A DNA stretch of 64,000 nt from NCBI GenBank assembly GCA_022791685.1, contig JAAVZO010000001.1, positions 62,001 to 126,000 of the forward strand, written 5' to 3'. The stretch is from Clostridiales bacterium. Lineage in GTDB: Bacteria; Bacillota; Clostridia; Oscillospirales; CAG-272. Below the pieces are notes generated by a model, which saw nothing but the letters and a program-made list of their open reading frames with translations, ran no database searches and was not told the DNA's origin. This document shows positions 1 to 10,591 of this stretch, in pieces. Both the position numbers and the translations under genes were made by a program. The number at the start of each line of letters is the position of its first letter. Position 1 is the stretch's first letter.

Positions 1-384
1 AAACTTAGACTTTTCCTTCTCGATAAGCTTTGCAACATTCGGGTCGTCCTTTACAGTCTTTACCCAGTTGATACCGCCTACAACATCGCGGCAAGCAAGC
101 AGCATACCGCAGATAGCGAGCTCTTTAACGCCGTTAGCATTAGCACCAGGAGTGTTGAATACAACTATACCCTGCTCAGCACACTTGTCGAGCGGAATAT
201 TGTTGACACCAGCACCGGCTCTTGCAATAGCCTTGAGGTCAGCGCCAAATTCCATGTCGTGCATAACTGCCGAACGAACCATTATCGCGTCGGGATTAGC
301 GCAGCTGTCAGAAACAGCGTAGCTTTCGTCAAATACGTCAGTGCCGCACTTGGCGATTTTATTGAGAAGCTGTATATTTTTCAT
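1..384 (-). CDS. serA: D-3-phosphoglycerate dehydrogenase, N-terminal part (cut by window edge)
   Basis: The first 128 residues of a D-2-hydroxyacid dehydrogenase of the SerA type are present; the rest lies outside the window. The enzyme oxidises 3-phosphoglycerate to 3-phosphohydroxypyruvate, the first step of serine synthesis, in the cytoplasm. Visible are the substrate-domain signatures: a MVRSAV stretch at about residues 35-40, IARAGAGVNNI at about 53-63 and VFNTPGANANGVKELA at about 76-91, which is where family members bind substrate and enter the NAD domain. The ATG follows AGAAAGG by about 11 bases. It lies 34 bases after serC, which makes the next enzyme of the pathway, so the two are almost certainly co-transcribed from the promoter at 1564-1592. 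Confidence 0.93.
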   Translation of the reverse strand, partial: MKNIQLLNKIAKCGTDVFDESYAVSDSCANPDAIMVRSAVMHDMEFGADLKAIARAGAGVNNIPLDKCAEQGIVVFNTPGANANGVKELAICGMLLACRDVVGGINWVKTVKDDPNVAKLIEKEKSKF

Positions 385-418
385 TATAATAGTTACCTTT
401 CTTATGTTGGCTTTGAAA

Positions 419-1504
419 TTAGCCCTTCGGATTTTCAGCAGCGAACTTCTTCATGAATTCAACGAGCTTTTCAACACCTTCGTAAGGCATAGCGTTGTAG
501 ATAGAAGCTCTCATACCACCGACCGAACGATGTCCCTTGAGGTTCATAAGACCAGCCTTCTCAGCTTCCTTCGGGAACTTCTTGTCGAGCTCTTCAACAC
601 CAGTAACGAAAGTTACGTTCATCATCGAACGAGATTCCTTCTTAACAGGAGCAACATAATAATCCTGGCTGTCGAGGTAATCATAAAGGAGAGCTGCCTT
701 CTTAGCGTTCATTTCCTTCATCTTCTCAAGTCCGCCGATTTCGAGGATCCACTCATAAACCAGACCAGCCATGTAGATCGAATAGCAAGGAGGAGTGTTG
801 TACATCGAATCGTTGTCAGCCATAAGCTTCCAGTCGAGCATAGACGGAGTCTCAGGACGTGCATTTCCAAGGAGATCCTCACGAACGATAACTACAGTAA
901 GTCCAGCAGGAGCCATATTCTTCTGAGCGCCAGCATAGATCACGCCAAACTTGGTAACATCGACCGGCTCAGACATAATGCAGGACGACATATCGGCTAC
1001 CAGCGGGATATCTCCGGTATCTGGAATATACGGGAATTTTGTTCCGTAAATTGTATTGTTGAAGCAGATATGTACATAATCCGCGTCAGGTCTGAACGAC
1101 TCGCGGGTAGTTTCGGGAACGAACGAGAAGTTGTCATCCTTAGACGAAGCAACTGCCTTAGCGTCGCCGTACTTTTGAGCTTCTTTGTAAGCCTTTGTTG
1201 AGAACTGACCAGAGAGAATATAGTCTGCCTTGCCGGTCTTCATCAGGTTCAGCGGTACAGCTGCGAACTGAGTCGAAGCGCCGCCCTGAAGGAAGAGCAC
1301 CTTGTAGTTGTCCGGAATATTCATTACCTTGCGGAAGTCAGCCTCGACCTTCGCAATAATTGCCTCATATACAGGCGAACGATGGCTCATCTCCATTACA
1401 GACATACCAGCATCGCCGTAATTTACGAGCTCAGCAGCTGCCTTATTGAGCACCTGAAGCGGGAGCATAGAAGGGCCCGCAGAAAAATTATAAACTCTTT
1501 CCAT
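419..1504 (-). CDS. serC: Phosphoserine aminotransferase
   Basis: A 361-residue fold-type I, PLP-dependent aminotransferase that converts 3-phosphohydroxypyruvate plus glutamate to phosphoserine. The length is normal for SerC. N-terminal YNFSAGPSMLP, the FLQGGASTQF phosphate-cofactor loop (about residue 70), the YAGAQKNMAPAG region with the PLP-binding lysine (about residue 190) and HRSVGGMRASIYNAMP near the C-terminus are all family signatures. I chose the ATG at 1504 because GGAGG precedes it by 7 bases; the frame stays open 14 codons further up but without a better ribosome site. It is the first gene of a serC-serA operon. Confidence 0.97.
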   Translation of the reverse strand: MERVYNFSAGPSMLPLQVLNKAAAELVNYGDAGMSVMEMSHRSPVYEAIIAKVEADFRKVMNIPDNYKVLFLQGGASTQFAAVPLNLMKTGKADYILSGQFSTKAYKEAQKYGDAKAVASSKDDNFSFVPETTRESFRPDADYVHICFNNTIYGTKFPYIPDTGDIPLVADMSSCIMSEPVDVTKFGVIYAGAQKNMAPAGLTVVIVREDLLGNARPETPSMLDWKLMADNDSMYNTPPCYSIYMAGLVYEWILEIGGLEKMKEMNAKKAALLYDYLDSQDYYVAPVKKESRSMMNVTFVTGVEELDKKFPKEAEKAGLMNLKGHRSVGGMRASIYNAMPYEGVEKLVEFMKKFAAENPKG

Positions 1505-1563
1505 TATATAGCCTCCAAAATATCTACTTGCAGTTGAGTCCTGCATTTATAATTATATTAGAT

Positions 1564-1592
1564 ATTATACGCCTTTTTTTAAATTCTGTCAA
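1564..1592 (-). promoter_or_regulatory. Sigma-A promoter of serC-serA
   Basis: On the minus strand TTGACA (1587-1592) is followed after exactly 17 bases by TATAAT (1564-1569). Transcription would start near 1557, leaving a leader of about 50 bases. No T-box or other riboswitch is visible in so short a leader. Confidence 0.85.
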
Positions 1593-1715
1593 TAGGAATA
1601 TGCGAATTTTTCTCGAAATATCGAATTTTGTTATTTAATACTTTATTTTACACATATAATAACCGCAAATTCCGAAAAAACTATAGTTGAAAATCAACTG
1701 AAAGGAGATATTTTC

Positions 1716-1907
1716 ATGTCAGCAAAAACTGTTGGGATAACTAAGGCAGCTATAGCAGGTGCAGTATTCGGAAGCGCTGTCGGGTTATTTTCAATCCCTA
1801 ATAACAAGAAAAGTAAAAAGCATAGCGTGATGTCCGATGTCAGCGGTACTCTGCGCATCGTCGGAACAGCAATGCAGGACGTATCTAAGCTTATCTCTAA
1901 AAAATAA
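1716..1907 (+). CDS. Small glycine-rich membrane-type protein
   Basis: A 63-residue protein behind a strong ribosome site (AAAGGAG, 8 bases before ATG). Residues about 8-27 are a hydrophobic, Gly/Ala-rich segment (AIAGAVFGSAVGLF) with small residues at four-residue spacing, as in glycine-zipper or YtxH-type membrane segments. A basic stretch (NNKKSKKH, about 29-36) follows, then an amphipathic tail with MQDVSKLISKK. This is consistent with a single-pass or peripheral membrane protein, but no function can be given. It converges on rpoC and shares the hairpin at 1914-1943 as terminator. No clear sigma-A promoter is seen; TATAAT near 1654 lacks a well-placed -35 box. Confidence 0.7.
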   Translation: MSAKTVGITKAAIAGAVFGSAVGLFSIPNNKKSKKHSVMSDVSGTLRIVGTAMQDVSKLISKK

Positions 1908-1913
1908 ACAACT

Positions 1914-1943
1914 CAGGCTAAACATGAAATCATGTTTAGCCTG
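1914..1943. terminator. Bidirectional terminator between the 63-residue gene and rpoC
   Basis: Perfect 14-base inverted repeat, CAGGCTAAACATGA at 1914-1927 and its complement at 1930-1943, with a 2-base centre. On the minus strand it is followed by a T-rich run (TTGTTTATTTTTT), so it should end rpoBC transcripts. On the plus strand the tail is weaker. Confidence 0.85.
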
Positions 1944-1955
1944 ATAAATACATCA

Positions 1956-4900
1956 TTATACTGCTTCGGATGCAGTCTGAACGTTTCCGTTCTCGTCGAC
2001 CTTGTCGACTTCGATGTTACGGTAGCATTCCATACCAGTTCCGGCAGGGATAAGCTTACCGATGATAACGTTCTCTTTAAGTCCGAGCAGATTATCGACC
2101 TTACCCTTGATAGCGGCTTCGGTGAGTACCTTTGTGGTCTCCTGAAACGACGCTGCTGACAGGAAGGAATCGGTGAGAAGTGCGGCTTTCGTGATACCGA
2201 GCAGCACCGGCGAACCTACTGCAAGGCGAAGCGCTGCCTCTCCTGCATTTATTCTCTCCTGAACCGCTGCATTCTCACGTTCAAGCTCAACAACATCCAC
2301 TACAGAGCCTGAGAGAAGCGTTGTATCTCCAGAATCCTCGATACGAGTCTTTCGAGTCATCTGACGTGCGATAACCTCAATATGCTTGTCATTAACCTCA
2401 ACCGACTGGAGACGGTAAACCTTCTGAACCTCACGGATAATATAGTCGTATGCCGCGTCGAGTCCGTTTATGCGCAGGATATCGGTCGGGCAAATCGAAC
2501 CCTCAGTGAGAGCCTTTCCGGCTTCGACCATCTGACCGTCCTCAATGATTATACGTACTCCGAACGGAATCGGATATGCCAGCTCTTCGCCAGTATCGTT
2601 TGAGGTAACGGTAATAGTGCGCAGACGCTTGTTTTCCGAAATACGTGCAATACCTGCCGCCTCGGATACAACTGCGGTCTTTTTCGGTCTGCGAGCTTCA
2701 AAGAGCTCCTCAACTCGCGGAAGACCCTGTGTGATATCCGCGCCCGCAACGCCTCCGGTATGGAAGGTACGCATCGTAAGCTGTGTACCAGGCTCACCGA
2801 TAGACTGTGCTGCGATGATACCGACTGCTTCACCGACATTGACCGGCTTAGAGGAAGCAAGGTCAGCACCGTAGCAGTGCGAGCATACGCCATGCTTTGC
2901 TTTACATTCGAGTATAGTTCTAATGAGCACACGCTCGATTCCGGCTTTAACGATAGCGTCAGCCTGCTCGTCGGTGATCATAGTATTATCTGCAACGATA
3001 ACTTCTCCGGTTTCGGGGTGTACAACGTCGCCAATTACGAAACGTCCGATAAGACGATCCTTAAGCGGCTCGATGATCTCGTTGCCATCGATAATCTTTG
3101 ATACCCAGATACCATGTCTCGTACCGCAGTCCTCTTCGCGGACGATAACGTCCTGCGAAACGTCAACGAGTCGACGGGTAAGGTATCCGGAGTCAGCCGT
3201 CTTAAGCGCAGTATCCGAAAGGGATTTACGCGCACCGCGGGCCGCTACGAAATATTCAAGTATGTTAAGACCTTCACGGAAGTTCGATTTGATCGGCATT
3301 TCCATTGTCTTACCGTTGGTCGCGAACATGAGTCCGCGCATTCCGGCAAGCTGACGCATCTGTGTGATGTTACCACGCGCTCCGGAATCACTCATCATCT
3401 TGATAGGATTATAGCGGTTGAATTCCTGCTGAAGTGCATCGACAACGTCCTTTGTAGCCTGTTCCCAGATCTTAATAACGTTATTATAACGCTCGTCCTC
3501 TGAAAGTCGTCCACGCTGGAAGTGCTTCATGATATCAAGTACCTGCTTTTCAGCGTCAGAAACTATCTCATACTTCTTCGGCGGGATAGTCATATCCGCA
3601 ATGGAAATCGAGAGCGATGACTTGGTAGAATACTTAAAGCCCATCGCCTTAATACTGTCAAGCACCTGAGCGGTTACTGCCGGACCGTGCTTCTTAATGC
3701 ACATATCAATGATCTTACCGAGATCCTTCTTCTTTGTCGGGAATGCAACCTCCAGATCGAGCAGCTTTGACGGGTCGCTTCTGTCAACAAATCCGAGGTC
3801 CTGAGGAATCGGACGGTTGAATATCAGACGACCGAGAGTTGCGTCGATAATTCCAGTATGCTCAACGCCATCGATCTCGCGGGTCACGCGAACCTTGATC
3901 GCAGCATGCATTCCGAGCAGATGGTTTTCATATGCCATAACAGCTTCGTTGAAGTCGCGGAACACCTTGCCCTCGCCCGGCTCGCCTGCACGGTCGATGG
4001 TGAGGTAGTATGAACCGAGAATCATATCCTGCGACGGAACGGTTACAGAACGTCCGTCAGCCGGCTTCAAGAGGTTGTTTGCAGAGAGCATAAGGAAGCG
4101 AGCTTCTGCCTGAGCTTCGGACGACAGCGGTACATGTACCGGCATCTGGTCGCCGTCGAAGTCGGCGTTGAACGCGGTACAAACCAGCGGGTGAAGCTTG
4201 ATCGCACGGCCTTCAACAAGGATAGGCTCGAATGCCTGGATCGAAAGTCTGTGAAGTGTAGGCGCACGGTTCAGGAGTACAGGATGCTCCTTGATAACAT
4301 TCTCGAGTGCATCCCAAACTGCAACGTCGACCTTCTCGACCTTCTTCTTTGCGTCTTTAATATTTGTAGCCTTCTGGGTCTCAACAAGGCGCTTCATAAC
4401 GAAAGGCTTGAATAGCTCGAGCGCCATTTCCTTAGGAAGTCCGCACTGATATATCTTCAGGTCAGGACCTACGACGATAACCGAACGTCCCGAATAGTCG
4501 ACACGCTTACCGAGCAGGTTCTGACGGAAACGTCCCTGCTTACCGCGAAGCATTTCGGACAGCGATTTAAGCGGACGGTTGTTAGGTCCGGTGACCGGCT
4601 TTCCGCGGCGACCGTTATCTATCAGCGCATCAACTGCTTCCTGAAGCATACGCTTCTCGTTGCGGATAATGATATCCGGCGCGGAGAGCTCCATTAGGCG
4701 CTTAAGACGATTGTTACGGTTTATAACGCGGCGGTAGAGATCGTTTAAGTCGCTCGAAGCGAAACGTCCACCGTCGAGCTGTACCATCGCACGGATATCC
4801 GGCGGGATGACCGGTACAACGTCAAGTATCATCCACTCGGGCTTATTTCCCGACTTGCGGAATGCCTCAACAACTTCAAGGCGCTTGATTATGCGTATTT

Positions 4901-5507
4901 TTTTCTGACCCGACGCACCTTCGAGCTCTGCGTGCAGGCTCTCAGAAAGTGCGTTGATGTCAATGCTTGCAAGCAGCTCCTTGACCGCCTCGGCACCCAT
5001 GCCGACGCGGAAGGAGTTCTTGCCGTATTTTTCTATATTTTCCTGATATTCGCGCTCGTTAAGCAGCTGCATCTTCGCCAGCGGAGTTGTTCCGGGGTCG
5101 ATAACAATGTAGCTTGCAAAATAGAGCACCTTTTCGAGCAGTCTCGGTGTAATATCGAGCAGCAGTCCCATTCTCGACGGAATTGCACGGAAATACCAGA
5201 TATGAGACACCGGAGCAGCGAGTTCGATATGACCCATGCGCTCACGGCGAACCTTCTTGGTAGTGACCTCGACACCGCACTTTTCGCATATTTTTCCCTT
5301 ATGGCGAACGCGCTTATACTTTCCGCAGAGACACTCCCAGTCCTTAGTCGGACCAAAGATACGCTCACAGAAAAGTCCATCGCGCTCAGCCTTGAGGGTA
5401 CGATAGTTTATAGTCTCCGGCTTCTTGACTTCACCGTATGACCAGCTTCTTATCATCTCAGGAGATGCCAGACCGATCTTAATTGAGTCAAATACGTTTC
5501 GTTCCAT
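1956..5507 (-). CDS. rpoC: RNA polymerase subunit beta-prime
   Basis: An 1183-residue catalytic subunit of RNA polymerase, of normal length for a Gram-positive RpoC. The N-terminal zinc ribbon [20 protein letters not shown] lies at about residues 60-79. The Mg-binding [12 protein letters not shown] motif sits at about 450-460. The bridge helix/trigger loop region contains [21 protein letters not shown], and the second zinc site has CGTRHG and [13 protein letters not shown]. The C-terminal region ends with the [16 protein letters not shown]-type segment. I take ATG at 5507 with AAGGA upstream; a TTG one codon earlier is the alternative. It follows rpoB by 22 bases in the same operon. No rpsL-rpsG cluster follows; the next gene converges. 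Confidence 0.99.
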   Translation of the reverse strand: MERNVFDSIKIGLASPEMIRSWSYGEVKKPETINYRTLKAERDGLFCERIFGPTKDWECLCGKYKRVRHKGKICEKCGVEVTTKKVRRERMGHIELAAPVSHIWYFRAIPSRMGLLLDITPRLLEKVLYFASYIVIDPGTTPLAKMQLLNEREYQENIEKYGKNSFRVGMGAEAVKELLASIDINALSESLHAELEGASGQKKIRIIKRLEVVEAFRKSGNKPEWMILDVVPVIPPDIRAMVQLDGGRFASSDLNDLYRRVINRNNRLKRLMELSAPDIIIRNEKRMLQEAVDALIDNGRRGKPVTGPNNRPLKSLSEMLRGKQGRFRQNLLGKRVDYSGRSVIVVGPDLKIYQCGLPKEMALELFKPFVMKRLVETQKATNIKDAKKKVEKVDVAVWDALENVIKEHPVLLNRAPTLHRLSIQAFEPILVEGRAIKLHPLVCTAFNADFDGDQMPVHVPLSSEAQAEARFLMLSANNLLKPADGRSVTVPSQDMILGSYYLTIDRAGEPGEGKVFRDFNEAVMAYENHLLGMHAAIKVRVTREIDGVEHTGIIDATLGRLIFNRPIPQDLGFVDRSDPSKLLDLEVAFPTKKKDLGKIIDMCIKKHGPAVTAQVLDSIKAMGFKYSTKSSLSISIADMTIPPKKYEIVSDAEKQVLDIMKHFQRGRLSEDERYNNVIKIWEQATKDVVDALQQEFNRYNPIKMMSDSGARGNITQMRQLAGMRGLMFATNGKTMEMPIKSNFREGLNILEYFVAARGARKSLSDTALKTADSGYLTRRLVDVSQDVIVREEDCGTRHGIWVSKIIDGNEIIEPLKDRLIGRFVIGDVVHPETGEVIVADNTMITDEQADAIVKAGIERVLIRTILECKAKHGVCSHCYGADLASSKPVNVGEAVGIIAAQSIGEPGTQLTMRTFHTGGVAGADITQGLPRVEELFEARRPKKTAVVSEAAGIARISENKRLRTITVTSNDTGEELAYPIPFGVRIIIEDGQMVEAGKALTEGSICPTDILRINGLDAAYDYIIREVQKVYRLQSVEVNDKHIEVIARQMTRKTRIEDSGDTTLLSGSVVDVVELERENAAVQERINAGEAALRLAVGSPVLLGITKAALLTDSFLSAASFQETTKVLTEAAIKGKVDNLLGLKENVIIGKLIPAGTGMECYRNIEVDKVDENGNVQTASEAV

Positions 5508-5529
5508 CAATTATTTCCTTCTCCCAATA

Positions 5530-8500
5530 TTACTCATCATCAAATGAATCATCTTCAAAATCAACGTCGACATCGTCATCATCGAACACATCAGCAAAGT
5601 CATCGTCCGATTCACCGTCAAAATGCTCCTCTGTGAACGAATCCATGAGTTCATTTTCATCGGTTACGGTCTCACCGACATCCTCGTCCGATACATAGTT
5701 CGGGATGAGATCCTCGTCGTCGTCACCAAGACTCGAAAGCTCAATGACATTGCCCTCCTTGTCAAGCACCTTGACATCGAGTGCGAGCGACTGGAGTTCC
5801 TTAACAAGCACCTTGAATGCCTCAGGCACACCAGGAGTCGGTATATTCTGACCCTTGACGATAGCTTCGTAGGTCTTGACACGTCCAGTCACATCGTCCG
5901 ACTTGACAGTAAGGATCTCCTGAAGTGTGTATGCAGCGCCGTATGCTTCGAGCGCCCATACCTCCATCTCTCCGAAACGCTGACCACCGAACTGAGCTTT
6001 ACCGCCGAGCGGCTGCTGAGTAACGAGACCATAAGGTCCGGTAGAACGTGCGTGGATCTTATCGTCAACCAGATGATGCAGCTTGAGGTAGTACATGATA
6101 CCTACGGTTACAGGATTGTCGAACGGCTCGCCGGTACGTCCATCATAGAGTATGGTCTTACCGTCTACAACTCTTAATTTATCTTGAACGCGCAGCTCTT
6201 CAAGATGAGCCATATCAGCGCGCTCTTCACCGACTATCGGGCGAAGCTGACGCTTGCCTTCCTCGTCGAAGTAAACTTCAAACAGCTTTTTGCCGTTTAC
6301 ATTTTCATTCGGAAGAACCTCACGGTCCATTCCAGCCATTGTCATGCACTCAGAAATGTCCGCCTCTGTAGCACCGTCGAATACCGGTGTCATTATCTTC
6401 CAGCCGAGCTTTCTTGCTGCAATACCGAGATGAACTTCAAGCACCTGACCGATGTTCATTCGAGACGGCACGCCCATCGGGTTCAGCACGATATCAAGTG
6501 GGGTTCCGTCTGCGAGGAAAGGCATATCCTCAGGCGGAAGTATTCTTGAAACGACACCCTTGTTTCCGTGACGGCCCGCCATCTTATCGCCGACCGAAAT
6601 CTTACGCTTCTGAGCGATGTAGACACGGACAACCTTATTTACTCCAGGCGGGAGCTCATCTGAGGTCTCTCGTGAGAAGACCTTAACGTCGATTACGATA
6701 CCCGACTCACCATGCGGCAGTCTCAATGAAGTATCGCGAACTTCTCTTGCTTTTTCTCCGAAAATTGCACGGAGCAGTCTCTCCTCAGCGGTGAGCTCAG
6801 TTTCGCCCTTAGGCGTTACCTTACCGACGAGGATATCGCCGGCGCGAACCTCAGTACCCTTGCGGATGATACCGTCGGGAGTCAAATCTTTCAGCGCGTC
6901 TTCACCAACGTTCGGAATTTCACGAGTGATCTCTTCCGGTCCGAGCTTAGTATCGCGCGCTTCGTGCGAATATTCTTCAATATGAATCGAGGTGTACACG
7001 TCGTTGCGAACGAGTTTTTCATTCAGCAGTACAGCGTCCTCGTAGTTATAACCTTCCCAGGTCATGAAGCCGATAAGTGCATTCTTACCGAGCGAGATTT
7101 CTCCGTTCTCAGTAGCAGGACCGTCGGCGATTACCTGTTTAGCTTCAACGCGTTCGCCGAGGTCGACGATCGGGCGCTGATTTACACAAGTTCCCTGGTT
7201 GGAGCGTTTAAATTTAATTAAATGATATACGTCCTTAGTTCCAGCGTCAGTGCGAATAACGATCTCATCCGCGCAAACTCTCTCGACGTATCCAGCATTT
7301 CTTGCGCATATTACTACGCCAGAGTCTACCGCCGCCTTGTATTCCATACCAGTAGCAACGATAGGAGCCTGTGAAGTCAGAAGCGGCACTGCCTGCTTCT
7401 GCATGTTCGAACCCATCAACGCACGCGAGTTGTCGTCGTTTTCAAGGAACGGGATCGATGCAGTAGCGACCGATACGACCATCTTAGGCGATACGTCCAT
7501 GTAGTCGGCTTCTTCGGCGTTAAATTCGATGATCTCGTTTCTGCGGCGGCCCGAAATGCGCTTGTTTACAAAGTGTCCGTTCTCATCGAGCGGCTCATTC
7601 GCCTGAGCGATAGTATAGTTGTCCTCGATATCAGCAGTCATATACTCGACTTCATCAGTGACAACGCCAGTAGCCTTATCTATCTTGCGGTAAGGCGCTT
7701 CGATAAATCCATAGTTGTTTATCTTAGCATAAGTTGAAAGATAAGAGATAAGACCGATGTTCGGACCTTCAGGCGTTTCGATAGGGCACATACGACCATA
7801 GTGTGTATAGTGTACGTCTCGAACCTCGAAGGAAGCACGGTCACGCGACAGACCGCCCGGACCGAGCGCTGACAAACGACGCTTATGCGTCAGTTCAGCG
7901 AGCGGGTTGTTCTGGTCCATGAACTGCGACAGCGGCGATGAGCCAAAGAACTCGCGGATAGCAGTTACGACCGGACGAATATTTATAAGCGTATTAGGTG
8001 TAAGAGTTTCAGAATCCTGTGTGGTCATACGCTCTTTGACCGTCTTATCCATTCTGGAGAAGCCGATACGGAGCTGATTCTGCAAAAGCTCGCCAACCGA
8101 ACGCAGACGACGGTTACCGAGGTGGTCGATATCGTCCTTAACGCCAATATCGTGAGCAAGACAAGTGAGGTAGTTGATAGACGCGAAGATATCGTCCTTT
8201 GTGATATGCTTCGGTGAAAGGTCAGCAACACGTCCGGCAGCGACCTTCTTAAACTCGTCAACGTCACCATCAACCTCGCGCATGATGTCGAGAATTGCGG
8301 ACAGCTTTGCCCTTTCAGGAATACCAATATCCTTCAAATCGCAGCCAATTACGTACTGCGGGTCGACCATTCCGTTGCCGAATACCTTTACTTCAGTCTC
8401 GTCGTCCTCGAGATATACCCATACCTCGTTGACTCCGGCGTGCTCTACATTCATCGCCTTCTCAATATCGAGGACCTCGCCCTCTTCAAACAGCAGCTCG

Positions 8501-9426
8501 CCAGTGATAGGCGATACTACCGGGCGTGAAAGCTTTCTTCCGGCGATACGCTTGCCGAGTGCAAGCTTTTTATCATATTTATAGCGTCCGACCGCAGCAA
8601 GGTCGTAACGCTTCGGGTCGAAGAAGAGGTTGTTTAAAAGCAGCTGAGCGCTTTCTACGAGCGGAGGCTCGCCCGGGCGCAGCTTCTTATATATTTCCTT
8701 CAGCGACTCGTCACCGAGAGAGGTATGATTCTTTTCGGCTTCACCAGCCATCATATCCTTCTCCATCGTAGCGATGAGCTTAGGATCTTCACCAAAGTAC
8801 TTCTTTATTTCCTCGTCCGACTCAATGCCAAGCGCACGGATAAGCACAGTTACCGGTATCTTGCGGTTCTTATCTATTCTTACATAGAATACATCATTCG
8901 CATCGGTTTCGTACTCGAGCCATGCTCCGCGGTAAGGAATTACCGTGGCGGTATAGATGACCTTACCCAGCTTGTCGATGGAGGTTTCATAATAGATTCC
9001 GGGCGAGCGCACGATCTGCGATACGATAACGCGCTCTGCACCATTGATTATGAAGGTACCGTTGTCCGTCATGAGCGGAAAATCGCCCATAAAGACTGCC
9101 GATTCCTTGACCTCACCGGTGGCCTTATTGGTCAGGCGGACAGTAACACGGAGCGGCGCAGCAAAGTTAGTGTCGCGCTCCTTGCATTCCTCCTCTGGGT
9201 ATTTGGGGGTCGGATCAATGGAATAGTCGATAAATTCGATAACAAGGTTGCCCGAGTAATCGGTGATAGGCGAAACATCGCGAAGCACCTCTCGCAGTCC
9301 CTCGTCAAGGAACCATTTATACGACTTTTTCTGTACCTCGATGAGATTAGGCATTTCCAGAGTATCGCCTATTTTCGCGAAGCTCATTCGTTCGGTCTTG
9401 CCAAGCATCGTGGGTTTGACCATCAT
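5530..9426 (-). CDS. rpoB: RNA polymerase subunit beta
   Basis: A 1298-residue beta subunit with the expected order of regions, from [20 protein letters not shown] at the N-terminus to the switch region near [14 protein letters not shown]. The rifampicin pocket reads [20 protein letters not shown] at about residues 480-500, with all the residues typical of sensitive enzymes. The last 60 or so residues form a strongly acidic tail (runs of Asp and Glu, ending DDE), longer than in Bacillus. I chose ATG at 9426 because GGAG lies 11 bases upstream and the protein then begins MMVKPTML as in relatives. rplJ and rplL are not upstream here; the gene has its own promoter and leader. Confidence 0.99.
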   Translation of the reverse strand: MMVKPTMLGKTERMSFAKIGDTLEMPNLIEVQKKSYKWFLDEGLREVLRDVSPITDYSGNLVIEFIDYSIDPTPKYPEEECKERDTNFAAPLRVTVRLTNKATGEVKESAVFMGDFPLMTDNGTFIINGAERVIVSQIVRSPGIYYETSIDKLGKVIYTATVIPYRGAWLEYETDANDVFYVRIDKNRKIPVTVLIRALGIESDEEIKKYFGEDPKLIATMEKDMMAGEAEKNHTSLGDESLKEIYKKLRPGEPPLVESAQLLLNNLFFDPKRYDLAAVGRYKYDKKLALGKRIAGRKLSRPVVSPITGELLFEEGEVLDIEKAMNVEHAGVNEVWVYLEDDETEVKVFGNGMVDPQYVIGCDLKDIGIPERAKLSAILDIMREVDGDVDEFKKVAAGRVADLSPKHITKDDIFASINYLTCLAHDIGVKDDIDHLGNRRLRSVGELLQNQLRIGFSRMDKTVKERMTTQDSETLTPNTLINIRPVVTAIREFFGSSPLSQFMDQNNPLAELTHKRRLSALGPGGLSRDRASFEVRDVHYTHYGRMCPIETPEGPNIGLISYLSTYAKINNYGFIEAPYRKIDKATGVVTDEVEYMTADIEDNYTIAQANEPLDENGHFVNKRISGRRRNEIIEFNAEEADYMDVSPKMVVSVATASIPFLENDDNSRALMGSNMQKQAVPLLTSQAPIVATGMEYKAAVDSGVVICARNAGYVERVCADEIVIRTDAGTKDVYHLIKFKRSNQGTCVNQRPIVDLGERVEAKQVIADGPATENGEISLGKNALIGFMTWEGYNYEDAVLLNEKLVRNDVYTSIHIEEYSHEARDTKLGPEEITREIPNVGEDALKDLTPDGIIRKGTEVRAGDILVGKVTPKGETELTAEERLLRAIFGEKAREVRDTSLRLPHGESGIVIDVKVFSRETSDELPPGVNKVVRVYIAQKRKISVGDKMAGRHGNKGVVSRILPPEDMPFLADGTPLDIVLNPMGVPSRMNIGQVLEVHLGIAARKLGWKIMTPVFDGATEADISECMTMAGMDREVLPNENVNGKKLFEVYFDEEGKRQLRPIVGEERADMAHLEELRVQDKLRVVDGKTILYDGRTGEPFDNPVTVGIMYYLKLHHLVDDKIHARSTGPYGLVTQQPLGGKAQFGGQRFGEMEVWALEAYGAAYTLQEILTVKSDDVTGRVKTYEAIVKGQNIPTPGVPEAFKVLVKELQSLALDVKVLDKEGNVIELSSLGDDDEDLIPNYVSDEDVGETVTDENELMDSFTEEHFDGESDDDFADVFDDDDVDVDFEDDSFDDE

Positions 9427-9707
9427 TGAAAAAATCACTCCATTCAACAAAATTGACATCCGGGTATTTACAACGGTCGTGAAATGTGGTATAATAATAT
9501 ACGCGATGCAGCGATATATTTATAGCGGGCACACATCGACCGTAAAACACAAAATAAATATACAGGCAGGTTTCAATCCCGAGGGATCCCGCAGCCGCAG
9601 CCGTTCAAGAAAAATCGCCTGTAAACCTTAATAATAACAGCTCTTTTTTGTACGCGTGGTACATTTATTTAATGCAAATACGCATAATCTGAGCAATTAT
9701 AATGCAG
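9427..9707 (-). promoter_or_regulatory. Long structured 5' leader of rpoBC
   Basis: About 280 untranslated bases separate the rpoBC promoter from the rpoB start; no gene is seen in them. Two 6-base arms at 9623-9628 and 9617-9622 are complementary to 9568-9573 and 9562-9567 respectively. Because of their order the two helices cross, so they form either a pseudoknot or two exclusive states. A 7-base helix joins 9537-9543 with 9473-9479. A small ATCCC/GGGAT hairpin lies near 9577-9588. No terminator T-run is seen, so attenuation is not shown. A regulatory role is inferred from length and pairing only. Confidence 0.45.
9467..9495 (+). promoter_or_regulatory. Possible antisense promoter inside the rpoBC leader
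   Basis: On the plus strand TTTACA (9467-9472), 17 bases, then TATAAT (9490-9495). A transcript would start near 9502 and run antisense to the rpoBC leader. The match is good, but the region is AT-rich and overlaps a predicted leader helix, so it may be accidental. Confidence 0.35.
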
Positions 9708-9713
9708 TATATT

Positions 9714-9742
9714 ATTATAGCATACATTCAATTATTTGTCAA
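9714..9742 (-). promoter_or_regulatory. Sigma-A promoter of rpoBC
   Basis: Perfect consensus on the minus strand: TTGACA at 9737-9742, a 17-base spacer, TATAAT at 9714-9719. Transcription should start near 9707. This is one of the strongest promoters in the window, as expected for an orphan rpoBC operon. Confidence 0.9.
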
Positions 9743-9830
9743 TAGTTTCCGCGAATTTTTTTGAGGAAAATGAAAAAAATCTCGCCGACAGCAATTTTGT
9801 GATGTCGATGAGATAGCGAGGTAAATCAGC

Positions 9831-10439
9831 ATGAAGCTTTCAAGGGTCAATAAGCACATACTCATCACCACTTGCATAATCATTTCGGTTTTATTGTTAT
9901 CAATACTCGTATATTTTTCATTCGTTCCAAAGCACGTAAAATTCACTGTAACCATGCAACAGTATAATGATGTAGAACATTTAGACAATTACGCTGACGC
10001 AACCATCGACATACAATACTATCCGATAATTCCTTTTCCGGGCAATGAAGTCAAGGTAAAAGGTACGCTTGAAATTAACGGCGTAACTTACAGCACATAT
10101 GTACGCCCGAACTCGCTGTCTAAAATCAACGTAACCCCAGAATGGCGCAAAAAAATTCATTGGAATCCGAATTACTTAGACCTTATCACTTTCTATGACG
10201 AGTCATATCCTTATGCGGTCAAGTTCAATTATTTCACTGCTCGATTCAACATTGCTGCCGATCTCGACGCAATATTCCTTATTATATCGAACAATGAAAC
10301 TAACTTTACTGAATACTGGAGCGCTGAGATTTCGAAATTACCACCGGATACACGAAAAACAATTTGCCAAATCCTCCGCATAAAGGAGTCCGATATCGGC
10401 TCATATCTGCGCGAGCACCCGATACCGGAGGCAAATTGA
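9831..10439 (+). CDS. Unknown membrane-anchored protein
   Basis: A 202-residue protein that I do not recognise. Residues about 9-31 are one hydrophobic segment (ILITTCIIISVLLLSILVYF) after a short basic start, so the rest is probably extracellular, anchored as a type II protein or by an uncleaved signal. The external part is rich in aromatic and beta-type sequence (YYPIIPF, TYSTYVRP) and ends in a short helical region with SKLPPDTRKTICQILRIKESD. There are no Cys pairs or catalytic motifs. The ATG has GAGG 10 bases upstream. It runs divergently from rpoB and is followed by a weak AT-only hairpin (10444-10467). No clear promoter is seen. Confidence 0.65.
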   Translation: MKLSRVNKHILITTCIIISVLLLSILVYFSFVPKHVKFTVTMQQYNDVEHLDNYADATIDIQYYPIIPFPGNEVKVKGTLEINGVTYSTYVRPNSLSKINVTPEWRKKIHWNPNYLDLITFYDESYPYAVKFNYFTARFNIAADLDAIFLIISNNETNFTEYWSAEISKLPPDTRKTICQILRIKESDIGSYLREHPIPEAN

Positions 10440-10480
10440 TAATAAAAATCAATATTTTTTGATTTTTTTTCAAAAACCCC

Positions 10481-10509
10481 TTGATATTTTCTATGATTTA
10501 TGGTATGAT
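10481..10509 (+). promoter_or_regulatory. Sigma-A promoter of rpsT
   Basis: TTGATA (10481-10486), 17 bases, TATGAT (10504-10509). The leader of about 75 bases contains a stem-loop with GACCT (10538-10542) pairing with AGGTC (10557-10561) just before the ribosome site. S20 regulates its own synthesis in other bacteria, but nothing here proves that role. Confidence 0.75.
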
Positions 10510-10591
10510 ATAAGGAGAAATGCTTTTATCTCGATCCGACCTCCGGCAATGCCATTAGGTCAGACGCTGAATTTTTAAGGAGGTGAAAAGA

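Noticed and set aside
1640-1662. Sigma-A promoter for the 63-residue gene
   Set aside because: TATAAT is present, but the nearest TTGTTA is 21 bases away; spacing is too long to call.
5623-9429. Many open frames of 100-230 codons on the plus strand opposite rpoB and rpoC
   Set aside because: All lie inside certain genes, have no ribosome sites and show the biased composition of shadow frames.
9500-9640. A 6S RNA or other known small RNA in the rpoB leader region
   Set aside because: The pairing is complex, but I cannot match the central bubble of 6S RNA or any other known fold; kept only as a structured leader.
10444-10467. Terminator after the 9831-10439 gene
   Set aside because: The stem is only A-T pairs (AAAAATCAA with TTGATTTTT); too weak to list as a separate terminator.
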